A stretch of DNA of 64,000 nt, taken from positions 1 through 64,000 of the forward strand of contig CAIMSN010000102.1 in the NCBI GenBank assembly GCA_903844135.1. Direction: 5' to 3'. The notes beneath the pieces were generated by a model. It did not search any database. It was given only the letters and a program-made list of their open reading frames with translations, and was not told where the DNA came from. The translations under genes were made by a program, and so were the position numbers. The DNA is from an uncultured Rhodospirillales bacterium. Its GTDB lineage: Bacteria > Pseudomonadota > Alphaproteobacteria > Acetobacterales > Acetobacteraceae. Of this stretch, positions 8,025 to 16,901 are shown piece after piece; positions within the stretch are counted from its first letter, which is position 1; each line of letters opens with the position of its first letter.

Positions 8025-10645
8025 AGCCGGCTGCCGGTCTCGCGCCGCCGCTGTCGTTGCGCCTGGCCTGGCGCGACTGGCGCGGCGGCACCGGGCCGTT
8101 CCGCGGCATGGGCATCGTGCTGCTCTGCCTGGCGCTCGGCGTGGCGGCGATCGGCGCGATCGGCGGCCTGCGCGACGCGATCCAGAGCGGCGTGTCGGAG
8201 CAGCGCCGGGCGATCCTCGGCGGCGACCTGGCGATCGAGAGCAGCGAACCGCTCCCGGCGGCGCTCGGCGCCTTCGTCGTCGCCCGGAGCGCCCGCGTCT
8301 CCGACACGCTCCGCATGCGCTCGATGCTCTACGCCGCGAACGGCAAGCGCATGCTGGTCGAGCTGTTCGCCGTCGACGGCGCCTATCCCCTGGTCGGCAG
8401 CGCGAGCGTGGATGGCGGCGCGCCCTTGCAGGCGGCGCTGGCGCCGCGCGACGGCCTGCCCGGCCTCGCCGCGGACCGGCTGATCGTCGACCGGCTCGGG
8501 GTGCATCCCGGCGACGCGGTGCGGCTCGGCGACGCGACCTTCCGCCTCGGCCGGCCGCTCGACAAGGTGCCCGACGCCGCCGGCACCGCCACGCTGGCGC
8601 CCGCGGTGATGATCGCCCGGCCGGCGCTCGACGCCGCCCATCTGGCGCGGCCCGGTGCGCTGCTGACCGCGTCGCTGCGCGTGCTGCTGCCGGATGGCCC
8701 GGCGCACGAGACCGGCCGCGCCAGGCTGGCGCGGGCCAGGGCGCTGGCCCGGGCGATCGACGCCGCGTTCCCGGGCCAGGCCTGGCACGTGCGCGACATC
8801 AAGGATGCCGCGCCGGCTCTGACCCGCGCGGTCGACCAGGTGGCCGCGTTCATGACCCTGATCGCGCTGGCCGCCCTGATGCTCGGCGGCATGGGGGTCG
8901 CCGCCGGCGTGTCGCGCTGGCTGGAGACCCGCACCAGGACGGTGGCGATCCTGCGCGCGCTCGGCGCGCCGCCGCGCCTGGCCGGAACCGTGGTCGGGGT
9001 GCAGGTCGCCGCCCTCTGCGGGGCCGGCATTCTCGCCGGCATGCTGGCCGGGCTGGCGCTGCCGCCGATCGCGGTGCGCCTGCTCGGCGGCCTGCTGCCG
9101 GTGGCGCCGCACCAGGGGCTGCAATGGTCGCCGGTGCTGCTGGCGTCCGGCTTCGGCATCGTGGTCGCGCTGCTGTTCGCGACGCCGCCTCTGTCGCGTG
9201 CCGTCTCGGTGCCGCCCTCGGTGCTGTTCCGCGGGCCGGCCGGGATCGCGCCGCCGGACCGGAGGCGCCGGATCCGCCTGTCCGTCATCGTGCTCGTGCT
9301 CGCGGCGCTGCTGGTGCTGCTGGCGGTGCTGACCGCGCCGGATCGCCGGCTGGCGCTCGGCTTCTGCGGGCTGAGCCTGGCGGTGCTGGCGGTGTTCCGG
9401 CTGGCCGGCTTCGTGCTGGTCCGCGGCGCGCGTCTGCTGCCCCGGCCGAAACCCAGGCCGATACGCGCGCCCGGCTCCGGGGCGGGGGTGCTCCAGGTCG
9501 GGATCAGGCTGGGCCTGGCCTCGCTCGGCCGTCGCACCGGTCCGGCGACCAGGCTGCTGCTGGGGTTCGGCGCCGGCCTGACGGTGCTGGCGACCATCGC
9601 CCTGGTCGAGGGCGACCTGCGCGCCTCGCTGCTCGACCAGCTTCCCCGCAACGCGCCCTCGTTCTATTTCATCGACCTGCAGCCCGACGAGATGGACCGC
9701 TTCGCGGCGCTGCTGAAGGCGCAGCCCAGCGTCGGCGCGGTGCGGTCGCTGCCCAGCCTGCGCACCCGCGTGGTGGCGGTGAACGGCGTCGCGGCCGAGG
9801 ATGTGAAGGCCAGCGCCGGCACGGCCTGGGCGCTCCGCGGAGACCATGGGTTGACCATTGCCGGCGCCGAGCCGCCGGAGACGCACATCGTCGCCGGCGC
9901 CTGGTGGAAACCGGAGTATGACGGGCCGCCGCTGATCTCGCTCGATGCCGGCCTGGCCGAAGGGTGGGGTATCGGTGTCGGGCAGGTGTTGCGGCTGAAC
10001 GTGCTCGGCCGCGACATCGATTTCCGCGTCGCCAGCCTGCGCGACGTCGCCTGGCGGTCGCTGCAGCTCAATTTCGCCTTCGTCGCCTCGCCCGGCCTGC
10101 TGTCGGCGGCGCCGCATACCGAGGTGGCGACGGTGTCGACGCACGGCGTCCCGGCCGACGACGCGCAGGTGCTGGCCGCGGTGACCGATGCGCTGCCCAA
10201 CGTCACCGGCATCCGCGTCGCCGATATCCTCGAGCAGATCGGCAGCCTGGTCGGCCGGCTGGCCTGGGCGCTGGCGGCGATCGGGCTGGTGGCGCTGGCC
10301 TCCGGCGGGCTGGTGCTGGCCGCCACCCTGGCCGCTGCGCAGCAGCAGCGTGTGTCGGAGGCGGCGGTGCTGCGCGTGCTGGGCGCCACCGGCGCGCAGC
10401 TCCGCGCGGCGTGGCTGGTCGAGTTCGCGGTGCTGGGCCTGCTCGCAGGGCTCTGCGCCGGCGGGATCGGCGCGTTGCTGAGCTGGATGCTGATGCGTCT
10501 GGTGCTGCATGCGCCCTGGGCGTTCCTGTGGGGCACGCTGGGTTCGGTGGCCGGCGCCGCGGTGCTGCTGATGCTGGTGGCCGGGTTCATCGCCACCCGT
10601 CGCAGCCTGGCCGCCAGTCCGGCGGTGCTGCTGCGGGAGAGTTGA
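8021..10645 (+). CDS. ybbP: FtsX-like permease, YbbP family
   Basis: 874-aa membrane protein with an N-terminal transmembrane segment, a large periplasmic domain, a first FtsX block (about residues 275-420), further central membrane spans, a second periplasmic domain and a C-terminal FtsX block (about 735-860). This is the duplicated-FtsX layout of YbbP. The start overlaps the ATPase stop (ATGA, 8021-8024). It probably works with YbbA and the divergent TesA in handling envelope lipids or lipid-like compounds; that role is inferred from conserved neighbourhood. Confidence 0.9.
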   Translation: MKPAAGLAPPLSLRLAWRDWRGGTGPFRGMGIVLLCLALGVAAIGAIGGLRDAIQSGVSEQRRAILGGDLAIESSEPLPAALGAFVVARSARVSDTLRMRSMLYAANGKRMLVELFAVDGAYPLVGSASVDGGAPLQAALAPRDGLPGLAADRLIVDRLGVHPGDAVRLGDATFRLGRPLDKVPDAAGTATLAPAVMIARPALDAAHLARPGALLTASLRVLLPDGPAHETGRARLARARALARAIDAAFPGQAWHVRDIKDAAPALTRAVDQVAAFMTLIALAALMLGGMGVAAGVSRWLETRTRTVAILRALGAPPRLAGTVVGVQVAALCGAGILAGMLAGLALPPIAVRLLGGLLPVAPHQGLQWSPVLLASGFGIVVALLFATPPLSRAVSVPPSVLFRGPAGIAPPDRRRRIRLSVIVLVLAALLVLLAVLTAPDRRLALGFCGLSLAVLAVFRLAGFVLVRGARLLPRPKPRPIRAPGSGAGVLQVGIRLGLASLGRRTGPATRLLLGFGAGLTVLATIALVEGDLRASLLDQLPRNAPSFYFIDLQPDEMDRFAALLKAQPSVGAVRSLPSLRTRVVAVNGVAAEDVKASAGTAWALRGDHGLTIAGAEPPETHIVAGAWWKPEYDGPPLISLDAGLAEGWGIGVGQVLRLNVLGRDIDFRVASLRDVAWRSLQLNFAFVASPGLLSAAPHTEVATVSTHGVPADDAQVLAAVTDALPNVTGIRVADILEQIGSLVGRLAWALAAIGLVALASGGLVLAATLAAAQQQRVSEAAVLRVLGATGAQLRAAWLVEFAVLGLLAGLCAGGIGALLSWMLMRLVLHAPWAFLWGTLGSVAGAAVLLMLVAGFIATRRSLAASPAVLLRES

Positions 10646-10667
10646 TGGTGTCCATCAGGGAGGTTCC

Positions 10668-10955
10668 ATGCGGATCGGACTCGTGCTCGCGGCTGGCGTG
10701 CTGGCGTCGGGGTCGCTGGCGTTCGGGTCGCCGGCGCGTGCGCAGGGCCTGATGAGCGGCACCGGCCTGCAGCCGAGCCAGACGCTGGCGACCCCGCCCG
10801 GCACGCCGGCGATCGACCGTCCCGGCGCCGCGCGCGCGTCCGAGGCAGCGGCCTCCAGGCGCGACGAAACCGAGCGGCCGAGGGCGGGGCGGCGCCCGGC
10901 GGCGTCGCCGAAGCCGCGTCAGGCCGCGCCGGAGCGCCCGCCAGGCTTCCGGTAG
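10668..10955 (+). CDS. Small secreted hypothetical protein, Pro/Ala/Arg-rich
   Basis: 95-aa protein starting 22 bp after ybbP, with a GGGAGG-like ribosome site before its ATG. Residues 1-25 form a clear signal peptide ending SPARAQG. The mature part is low-complexity, rich in Pro, Ala and Arg, with no domain I recognise. Its 3' end overlaps the convergent monooxygenase gene by 37 bp. Position suggests co-transcription with ybbAP. It could be a spurious reading, but the signal peptide and ribosome site argue for a real gene. Confidence 0.5.
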   Translation: MRIGLVLAAGVLASGSLAFGSPARAQGLMSGTGLQPSQTLATPPGTPAIDRPGAARASEAAASRRDETERPRAGRRPAASPKPRQAAPERPPGFR

Positions 10956-12292
10956 GGCCCGTCGCCGAACAGTTTCTCGCGCAGGGTTCCCGGTGCGTAG
11001 GCGGTCTTGTACAGACCGCGCGCCTGCAGTTCCGGCACCAGCAGATCGACGATGTCGGTGAAGCTCTCGGGCAGGACGGCATAGGCCAGGTTGAAGCCGT
11101 CGATGTCGGTCGCGTCGCGGAAGTCCCGCAGCGCGTCTGCGACCGTGGCCGCGCTGCCGCAGAACACCGGGCCGGCGCCGCCGATCCCGACATGGTCGGC
11201 GACCTCCCGCACGCTCCAGTCGCGGCCGGGATCGGCGCGGGTGAAATTCTCCAGCGCCGCGCGGCCGGAATCGTTCTCGACGAAGCGGACCTTGCCGTCG
11301 AGCGGCGCGCCGGCGAAATCCACCCCGGTCCAGCCGGACAGCAGCGCCAGCGCGCCCTCGGGATCGACGTGACGGCGATAGTCGGCGAGCTTGTCGGCCG
11401 CTTCCGCGTCGCTGCCGCCGAGGACGATGGTGGCGAGCGCGAACACCTGCACCGCGCTCGGGTCCCGCCCGGCCGCGGCGAGCGCGGCGCGCAGCCGCGC
11501 CACCCGCGGTGCCAGCACCGCGGCGGACGGGCCGGACACGAACACGCATTCCGCATGACGCGCGGCGAACGCCAGGCCGGCCGGCGAGCTGCCGGCCTGA
11601 TACAGCACCGGCGTGCGCTGCGGCGAGGGCGCGCAGAGATGCAGCGCCTCCATCGTCACCGACGGTCCATGGTGGCGGATCACCCGCACCCGGTCCGGAT
11701 CGGCATACGCGCCGGACCGGTCGGCCAGCACCGCGCCCGGCTGCCAGCTTCGCTCCCACAGGCCGGTGACCGCCTGCATGTAGTCCTCGGCCAGGGCGTA
11801 GCGGTCGTCGTGCGGGCGCTGGGCGGCAAGGCCCATCGCCCGCGCCGCGCTGTCGAGATAGGAGGTGACGATGTTCCAGCCGATCCGGCCGTCGGTCAGG
11901 TGGTCCAGCGTCGAGAACCGGCGCGCCATCAGGAAGGGCGGCTCGTAGCTGAGCGAGGCGGTGACGCCGAAGCCGAGATGGGTGGTGACCGAAGCCATCG
12001 CCGGCACCAGCAGCATCGGATCGTGCGCCGGCACCTGCGCGCCGCTGCGGATCGCCGCGCGCGCGTCGCCGCCGAACACGTCGTAAGGGCCCAGCACGTC
12101 GGCGAGGAACACGCCGTCGAACAGGCCGCGCTCCCACAGCCTCGCCAGATCGAGCCAGAGCGGCAGCCGGGCGAACTCGCGCGAGCGGTCCCGCGCATGG
12201 CGCCAGAGTCCCGGCGACTGGTGCGTCAGGGCATGCATGGCGAACGCATTGAAGCGCAACGGACGGGTCATGCGGCTCAAGGGCCTGACCAT
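10919..12292 (-). CDS. LLM class flavin-dependent monooxygenase (NtaA/SnaA/DszA family)
   Basis: Bacterial-luciferase-like monooxygenase using reduced FMN delivered by a separate reductase. The 457-aa length and segments RPLRFNAFAMHALTHQSPGLW, FDGVFLADVLG, SLSYEPPFLMARRFSTLDHL, GRIGWNIVTSY and VLYQAGSSPAGLAFAARHAE are typical of the nitrilotriacetate/dibenzothiophene-sulfone group. The start at 12292 is chosen because a GAGGAGGG ribosome site lies 9 nt upstream; a second in-frame ATG is at 12271. The substrate is unknown. The flavin reductase at 3554-4072 is a candidate partner. Confidence 0.88.
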   Translation of the reverse strand: MVRPLSRMTRPLRFNAFAMHALTHQSPGLWRHARDRSREFARLPLWLDLARLWERGLFDGVFLADVLGPYDVFGGDARAAIRSGAQVPAHDPMLLVPAMASVTTHLGFGVTASLSYEPPFLMARRFSTLDHLTDGRIGWNIVTSYLDSAARAMGLAAQRPHDDRYALAEDYMQAVTGLWERSWQPGAVLADRSGAYADPDRVRVIRHHGPSVTMEALHLCAPSPQRTPVLYQAGSSPAGLAFAARHAECVFVSGPSAAVLAPRVARLRAALAAAGRDPSAVQVFALATIVLGGSDAEAADKLADYRRHVDPEGALALLSGWTGVDFAGAPLDGKVRFVENDSGRAALENFTRADPGRDWSVREVADHVGIGGAGPVFCGSAATVADALRDFRDATDIDGFNLAYAVLPESFTDIVDLLVPELQARGLYKTAYAPGTLREKLFGDGPYRKPGGRSGAA

Positions 12293-12370
12293 GCGATCAT
12301 GCCCTCCTCTCTTGCGCAGGGCGCAGCATCGAGCGGACCCGTTCCGATGCCGCTCATGCCTGCGGACAAA

Positions 12371-12405
12371 CGAAAACGGCCGCCCCCGTCTCCGGGAGGC
12401 GGCCG
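12371..12405 (-). terminator. Rho-independent terminator of the 66-aa gene
   Basis: Perfect 8-bp inverted repeat CGGCCGCC / GGCGGCCG (12377-12384 and 12398-12405). On the reverse strand it is followed by TTTTCGTTTG. It lies 21 bp after the stop of the small reverse-strand gene. Confidence 0.75.
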
Positions 12406-12425
12406 ATCGGGACGGGTGGGGATGC

Positions 12426-12626
12426 CTATTCCGCGGCGGTGACCAGGCTCGAGGTCTTCATCGGGCGCGGAATGCTGTTCCACAGCGCGCGGGACTGCAC
12501 CGCGGCCGGCTCGCTGCGCACGATGTCGAAGCCTGCGCGACGGAGCGCCCGGATCGACACCAGATCGAGGTGCGGCACCGCGTCGCGAATGTCGGAGAGA
12601 TCGTCCTGGTTGAACTGGGTCTGCAT
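12426..12626 (-). CDS. Small conserved-looking hypothetical protein (66 aa)
   Basis: A 66-residue soluble protein beginning MQTQFNQDDLSDIRDAVPHL, with an AGGGGA ribosome site about 10 nt before its ATG and a strong intrinsic terminator right after its stop. The acidic N-terminal half looks helical (DDLSDIRDAVPHLDLVSIRA) and the C-terminal half is basic/mixed with RALWNSIPRP. I recognise no family. A dedicated ribosome site and terminator around so short a frame suggest it is expressed as its own unit. The frame is open upstream to 12743, but there is no ribosome site there. Confidence 0.6.
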   Translation of the reverse strand: MQTQFNQDDLSDIRDAVPHLDLVSIRALRRAGFDIVRSEPAAVQSRALWNSIPRPMKTSSLVTAAE

Positions 12627-13031
12627 GGCAATTTTCCCCTGCCGCGCTGCGGCATTTTTTGATTGACTATCCCGTCTTGCGCGGGCCTGCCGAACGACTC
12701 GGTCGCTGTTTGCAACAGTTTCACGCTCCCGTCGGCACCGCAAGACAGGTGTTCAAATTGTGACGTATCGATCCATTAACGAGTCCCGGCGTCTCGGGAC
12801 GCCTGGGAGTCCTGTCACGATCCGGTCATAACATCGCGGGCGGTGCGACCCTCGCGGCGGCCGTTCTGATGGTCGTGCACCGCTCGCGCGCCTGCCGCGC
12901 GTCCGTCGCGTATCCATCGCGTATCCGTCACCCATCCTGGGCCCGGTCCGAAGGGCGTTGACCGTGCCCGGCCCAAGGGCTGACATGGCGCCAACCGAGC
13001 CGGACGATGAACCGGCCAGCCAGGGGTCTCC
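12627..13031. other. 405-bp intergenic region between the 66-aa gene and acs
   Basis: No gene is supported here. It must hold the divergent promoters of the 66-aa gene and of acs. It is more AT-rich than its flanks around 12640-12780 and contains the inverted repeat GTCCCG/CGGGAC at 12783-12800. Open frames across it lack ribosome sites and protein-like composition. Confidence 0.5.
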
Positions 13032-15011
13032 ATGTCCGAGGAACTGATCTTTCACGTCAAGCCGCACATTGCGGCGTCCGCCTCCGTGAACGCGAAGAGC
13101 CTGGCCTTGATGAACAATCATGCCAGCCTCGATCCCGATCCGTTCTGGCTCGAGCAGGCGCGTCGCCTGGACTGGATGCGCTTTCCGACCATCGCCGGAA
13201 GCGGCGGCTTCGGCGGACCAGGCGACGAGACCGTCGAGATCTCCTGGTTCGCCGACGGCACCCTCAATGCCAGCGTGAACTGCCTCGACCGGCATCTTGC
13301 CAGCCGCGGCGACGAGACCGCCCTGATCTGGCAGGGCGAGATCGAGGCGCAGACCGCCCGGCTGAGCTTCCACGATCTGCACGACAAGGTCTGTCGCCTC
13401 GCCAACGTGCTCAAGGCGCATGGTGTCGGCCGCGGCGACCGGGTCGCGACCTATCTGCCGATGGTGGTCGAGAGCGTGGTGGCGATGCTGGCCTGCGCCA
13501 GGATCGGCGCGGTGCATGTGGTGATGTTCGCCGGTTTCTCGCCGTCCGGCGTCGCCAGCCGCATCCGCGACAGCGCCGCGCGGCTGCTGATCACCGCCGA
13601 CGAGGGACGGCGCGGCGGCAAGCGCATCCCGCTCAAGACCATGGCCGACGCCGCGCTGGACGAGCTCGGCGACGCCGCGCCACCGCATGTGCTGGTGGTG
13701 TCGGTCACCGGCGCGGCGGTGCCGATGAAGCAGGGCCGCGACCATGATTTCGCCACCCTGGTCGAGGCCGCCGCGCCGGACTGCGCGCCGGAGGAGATGG
13801 GCGCGGAGGACCCGCTGCTGATCCTCTACACGTCGGGCAGCACCGGCGCGCCGAAGGGCGTGCTGCACACCACCGGCGGCTATCTGCTGTGGGCCAGCCT
13901 GACGCACGAGATGGTGTTCGATCATCGCCCCGGCGACGTGTTCTGGTGCACAGCCGATCTCGGCTGGGTCACCGGGCACTCCTATGTCGTGTATGGCCCG
14001 CTCGCCAATGGCGGCACCACCCTGGTGTTCGAGGGCACGCCGTCATTCCCGTCGCCAGGCCGCTGGTGGCAGGTGATCGACAAGCACGCGGTCAACGGCT
14101 TCTACACCGCGCCGACCGCGATCAGGGCGCTGATGCGCGACGACCCCGCGGTGGTGGATGCGGCGCGCCTGGACAGCCTGCGCGTGCTCGGCTCGGTCGG
14201 CGAACCGATCAATGCCGAGGCCTGGCTGTGGTTCTACGAGAAGGTCGGGCATGCGCGCTGTCCGGTGATCGACAGTTGGTGGCAGACCGAGACCGGCGGG
14301 ATGATGATCGTCCCGGTGCCGGGCGCGGTGGCCCAGAAGCCGGGCTCGGCGACGCTGCCGCTGCCCGGGGTGCGGGCGGTGCTGGTCGACGAGAAGGGCC
14401 AGGTGCTCGACGGCGCGGCCGAGGGCCATCTGTGCATCGACGGCTCCTGGCCCGGCCAGGCGCGCACGCTGTGGGGCGATCATGGCCGCTTCGTGCAGAC
14501 TTACTTCACCACCTATCCCGGTCTGTACTTCTCCGGCGACGGCGCCAGGCGCGACGCGGACGGGTATTTCTGGATCACCGGCCGGGTCGACGACGTGATC
14601 AACGTGTCCGGACACCGGATCGGATCGGCCGAGGTCGAGTCCGCCTTCGCCACCCATGCGGCGGTGTCGGAAAGTGCGGTGATCGGCGTCCCGGACGATC
14701 TCAAGGGCCAGTCGCTGGCCGCCTTCGTGGTGGTGCGGGGCGGCGCCGCGGCGGCGCCGCAGGACCTGCGCGGAGAGCTCGCCGCGCATGTCGGGCGGCA
14801 GCTCGGACGCTACGCGGCGCCGGACCTGGTCGTGCTGGTCTCCGACCTGCCCAAGACCCGTTCGGGCAAGGTGATGCGCCGCATCCTGCGCAAGATCGCC
14901 ACCGGCGAGCACGAGCAGCTCGGCGACGTCTCGACCCTGGCCGATCCGTCGGTGATCGACAGCCTGCTCGAATCGATGGCCGGCGTCCGTAACGCCGGGC
15001 CGACCGGGTGA
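13032..15011 (+). CDS. acs: Acetyl-CoA synthetase (AMP-forming)
   Basis: Activates acetate to acetyl-CoA through acetyl-AMP. 659 aa, the normal length. It has the P-loop-like A3 motif TSGSTGAPKG (267-276), the acetate-pocket WWQTETGG (Trp416-417), the YFSGDGARRDADGYFWITGR hinge region, and C-terminal PKTRSGKVMRR, whose Lys613 is the residue acetylated by Pat-type enzymes to switch Acs off. An AGGGG ribosome site precedes the ATG. An MFS transporter gene follows after 7 bp, pointing to an acetate-use operon. Propionyl-CoA ligase is less likely given the Trp. Confidence 0.94.
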   Translation: MSEELIFHVKPHIAASASVNAKSLALMNNHASLDPDPFWLEQARRLDWMRFPTIAGSGGFGGPGDETVEISWFADGTLNASVNCLDRHLASRGDETALIWQGEIEAQTARLSFHDLHDKVCRLANVLKAHGVGRGDRVATYLPMVVESVVAMLACARIGAVHVVMFAGFSPSGVASRIRDSAARLLITADEGRRGGKRIPLKTMADAALDELGDAAPPHVLVVSVTGAAVPMKQGRDHDFATLVEAAAPDCAPEEMGAEDPLLILYTSGSTGAPKGVLHTTGGYLLWASLTHEMVFDHRPGDVFWCTADLGWVTGHSYVVYGPLANGGTTLVFEGTPSFPSPGRWWQVIDKHAVNGFYTAPTAIRALMRDDPAVVDAARLDSLRVLGSVGEPINAEAWLWFYEKVGHARCPVIDSWWQTETGGMMIVPVPGAVAQKPGSATLPLPGVRAVLVDEKGQVLDGAAEGHLCIDGSWPGQARTLWGDHGRFVQTYFTTYPGLYFSGDGARRDADGYFWITGRVDDVINVSGHRIGSAEVESAFATHAAVSESAVIGVPDDLKGQSLAAFVVVRGGAAAAPQDLRGELAAHVGRQLGRYAAPDLVVLVSDLPKTRSGKVMRRILRKIATGEHEQLGDVSTLADPSVIDSLLESMAGVRNAGPTG

Positions 15012-15018
15012 CCGGCGC

Positions 15019-16446
15019 GTGACCCTCGCCTTGCCCACCATCGTCACCGACATCCCGGCCCGCCTGGATCGTCTGCCCTGGTCGAAATTCCATCTCCTGG
15101 TGGTCGCCGGGCTCGGCATCACCTGGATCCTGGACGGTCTCGAGGTCACCATCGTCGGCTCGATCGGGCCGGCGCTGCAGAATCCGCACGCGCTGGCGAT
15201 GTCGGTGCGCTCGGTCGGTCTGGCGGCGTCGTTCTATCTCGCCGGCGCCGTCGCCGGCGCGCTGCTGTTCGGCTGGCTGACCGACCGGGTCGGGCGAAAG
15301 CGCATCTTCAGCCTGACGCTCGGGCTCTACATCGTGAGCGTGCTGGCCACCGCCGCCTCCTGGAACGGCTGGAGCTTCATCGCCTTCCGCTTCCTGACCG
15401 GCGTCGCCATCGGCGGCGAGTATTCGGCGATCAATTCGGCGATCGACGAGCTGGTGCCGGCCAAGCTGCGCGGCCGCATCGCGCTGATGGTCAACGGCTC
15501 GTACTGGATGGGCGCCGCTGCCGGCGCCGCGATCTCCCTGTTCCTGCTCGAGGGCCGGATGGGGCAGGCGCATGGCTGGCGCTTCGGCTTCGCCGCCGGC
15601 GGCATCCTCGGCTTCGGCGTGCTGATCATGCGGCACTGGGTGCCGGAGAGCCCGCGCTGGCTGCTCACCCACGGCCACCAGTCCCAGGCGGAGACCGTCA
15701 CCGCGGAGATCGAGAGCCGCTGCACCCACGGCGATCCTGGCACGCTGCCGGAGGTCGACCAGCAGCTCACGGTCCATCCCAGGCGGGTGTTCGGCTTCGG
15801 CATGATCAACCGGGCGATGATGGGACAGTACAAGCTGCGCTCGGCGCTCGCTCTGACCCTCATGGTCGCCCAAGCCTTCCTGTACAATGCGGTGTTCTTC
15901 ACCTATGGCCAGGTGCTGACGCATGACGAGGGGGTGTCGCCGGACAGGGTCGGGCTGTTCATCCTGCCGCTGGCGGTCGGCAACCTGATCGGCCCGCTGC
16001 TGCTGGGCTCGCTGTTCGACACCATCGGCCGCCGCCGCATGATCTTCGCCACCTACGGCGTGTCCGGTCTGCTGATGATCGCGGTCGCGCTGCTGTTCGC
16101 CGGCGGCCACCTGACCGCGCTGACCCAGACCGTCGGCTGGGTGGCGATCTTCTTCTTCGCCTCGCCCGCCGCCAGCGCCGCCTATCTCACCGCCAGCGAG
16201 ATCTTCCCGCTGGAGACCAGGGCGATGGCGATCTCGATGTTCTTCGTGCTCGGCACGCTGATCGGCGGGGTCGGCGCGCCGTTCCTGTTCGGGGTGCTGA
16301 TCGGCATGGAGGGGCGCCTGCCGCTGGCCTATGGCTATCTGGGTGCGGCGGTGCTGATGATCGCGGCCGGGCTGATGGCCCTCAAATTCGGCATCGACGC
16401 CGAGGGCAAGTCGCTGGAGGACATCGCCGCGCCGCTGTCGCGCTGA
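15019..16446 (+). CDS. MFS transporter, sugar-porter/organic-acid type, co-operonic with acs
   Basis: 475-aa, twelve-span major facilitator. It shows WILDGLEVTIVG in helix 1, the loop 2-3 motif GWLTDRVGRKRIF, RFLTGVAIGGEYSAINSAID, and PESPRW after helix 6, all typical of the sugar-porter/SHS-like clan. The start is GTG, 7 bp after the acs stop. Coupling to acs suggests uptake of a short carboxylate or related substrate, but sequence alone does not set the cargo. Confidence 0.86.
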   Translation: MTLALPTIVTDIPARLDRLPWSKFHLLVVAGLGITWILDGLEVTIVGSIGPALQNPHALAMSVRSVGLAASFYLAGAVAGALLFGWLTDRVGRKRIFSLTLGLYIVSVLATAASWNGWSFIAFRFLTGVAIGGEYSAINSAIDELVPAKLRGRIALMVNGSYWMGAAAGAAISLFLLEGRMGQAHGWRFGFAAGGILGFGVLIMRHWVPESPRWLLTHGHQSQAETVTAEIESRCTHGDPGTLPEVDQQLTVHPRRVFGFGMINRAMMGQYKLRSALALTLMVAQAFLYNAVFFTYGQVLTHDEGVSPDRVGLFILPLAVGNLIGPLLLGSLFDTIGRRRMIFATYGVSGLLMIAVALLFAGGHLTALTQTVGWVAIFFFASPAASAAYLTASEIFPLETRAMAISMFFVLGTLIGGVGAPFLFGVLIGMEGRLPLAYGYLGAAVLMIAAGLMALKFGIDAEGKSLEDIAAPLSR

Positions 16447-16490
16447 AACAAACCGATTCCAATCCGGCCATAGTTCCGCCGCTGCATCCG

Positions 16491-16590
16491 GAGCATGGTC
16501 CGCGGCGTTCAAGGGTGCCGGCGAGCCGGATTGTTGTTTCAACGAGCATCGTCGCCCGGCCGAATGGGTCCATTCGATCGGGATCTGCTC
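16491..16590. repeat. Dispersed palindromic repeat, copy 1
   Basis: About 100 bp starting GAGCATGGTCCG, containing TTGTTTCAACGAGCATC, and ending in a long stem with CGAATGG/CCATTCG at its tip and GAGCA/TGCTC at its base (16544-16590). The same order of blocks occurs at 37113-37214, with GAGCACGGTCCG, TTGTTTCAGCGAGCATC and an end hairpin. It fills the space before a lipoprotein gene. Confidence 0.75.
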
Positions 16591-16607
16591 GAGATCGGAG
16601 TACATGC

Positions 16608-16880
16608 ATGATCAGATTGCGGAGCCTGATGTTCGTCGGCGCGGCGGGCGGAGTGCTGGCGGGGTGCGTCTATGCGCCGCCGCCGCCGCCGCCGCCACGG
16701 GTGGTGTATCGCCCGGCGCCGGTGGTCGTCAGCCGTCCGCCGCCGCCGCCGGTGATCGTCGAGCAGGTGCCGGCGCCTCCGGTCGCGCATCCCTACTGGG
16801 TTTGGCGTCCGGGCGCCTGGCACTGGAACGGCTATCGCTGGGTGTGGGCGCGCGGGCGCTACGTCGAGCGGCTGAGCTAG
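16608..16880 (+). CDS. Small proline-rich lipoprotein with YxWxxGxW-type tail
   Basis: 90-aa envelope lipoprotein: signal peptide with lipobox VLAGC (Cys19), two polyproline runs, then an aromatic C-terminus PYWVWRPGAWHWNGYRWVW resembling the WxxGxxW motif of YXWGXW-repeat proteins. The ATG at 16608 gives the lipoprotein; an ATG at 16604 belongs to a shadow frame. Exact role is unknown; such proteins are outer-membrane associated. Confidence 0.8.
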   Translation: MIRLRSLMFVGAAGGVLAGCVYAPPPPPPPRVVYRPAPVVVSRPPPPPVIVEQVPAPPVAHPYWVWRPGAWHWNGYRWVWARGRYVERLS

Positions 16881-16901
16881 TATCGGACGGGTCGCGCGCC
16901 G

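Noticed and set aside
6545-10510. Very long reverse-strand open frame opposite ybbA-ybbP
   Set aside because: It is the tesA frame extended upstream across the antisense of ybbA-ybbP, a GC-rich artefact; the esterase starts at 7261.
12783-12800. GTCCCG/CGGGAC inverted repeat upstream of acs as an operator
   Set aside because: Short GC-rich dyads like this are common by chance here, and there is no matching known regulator motif.
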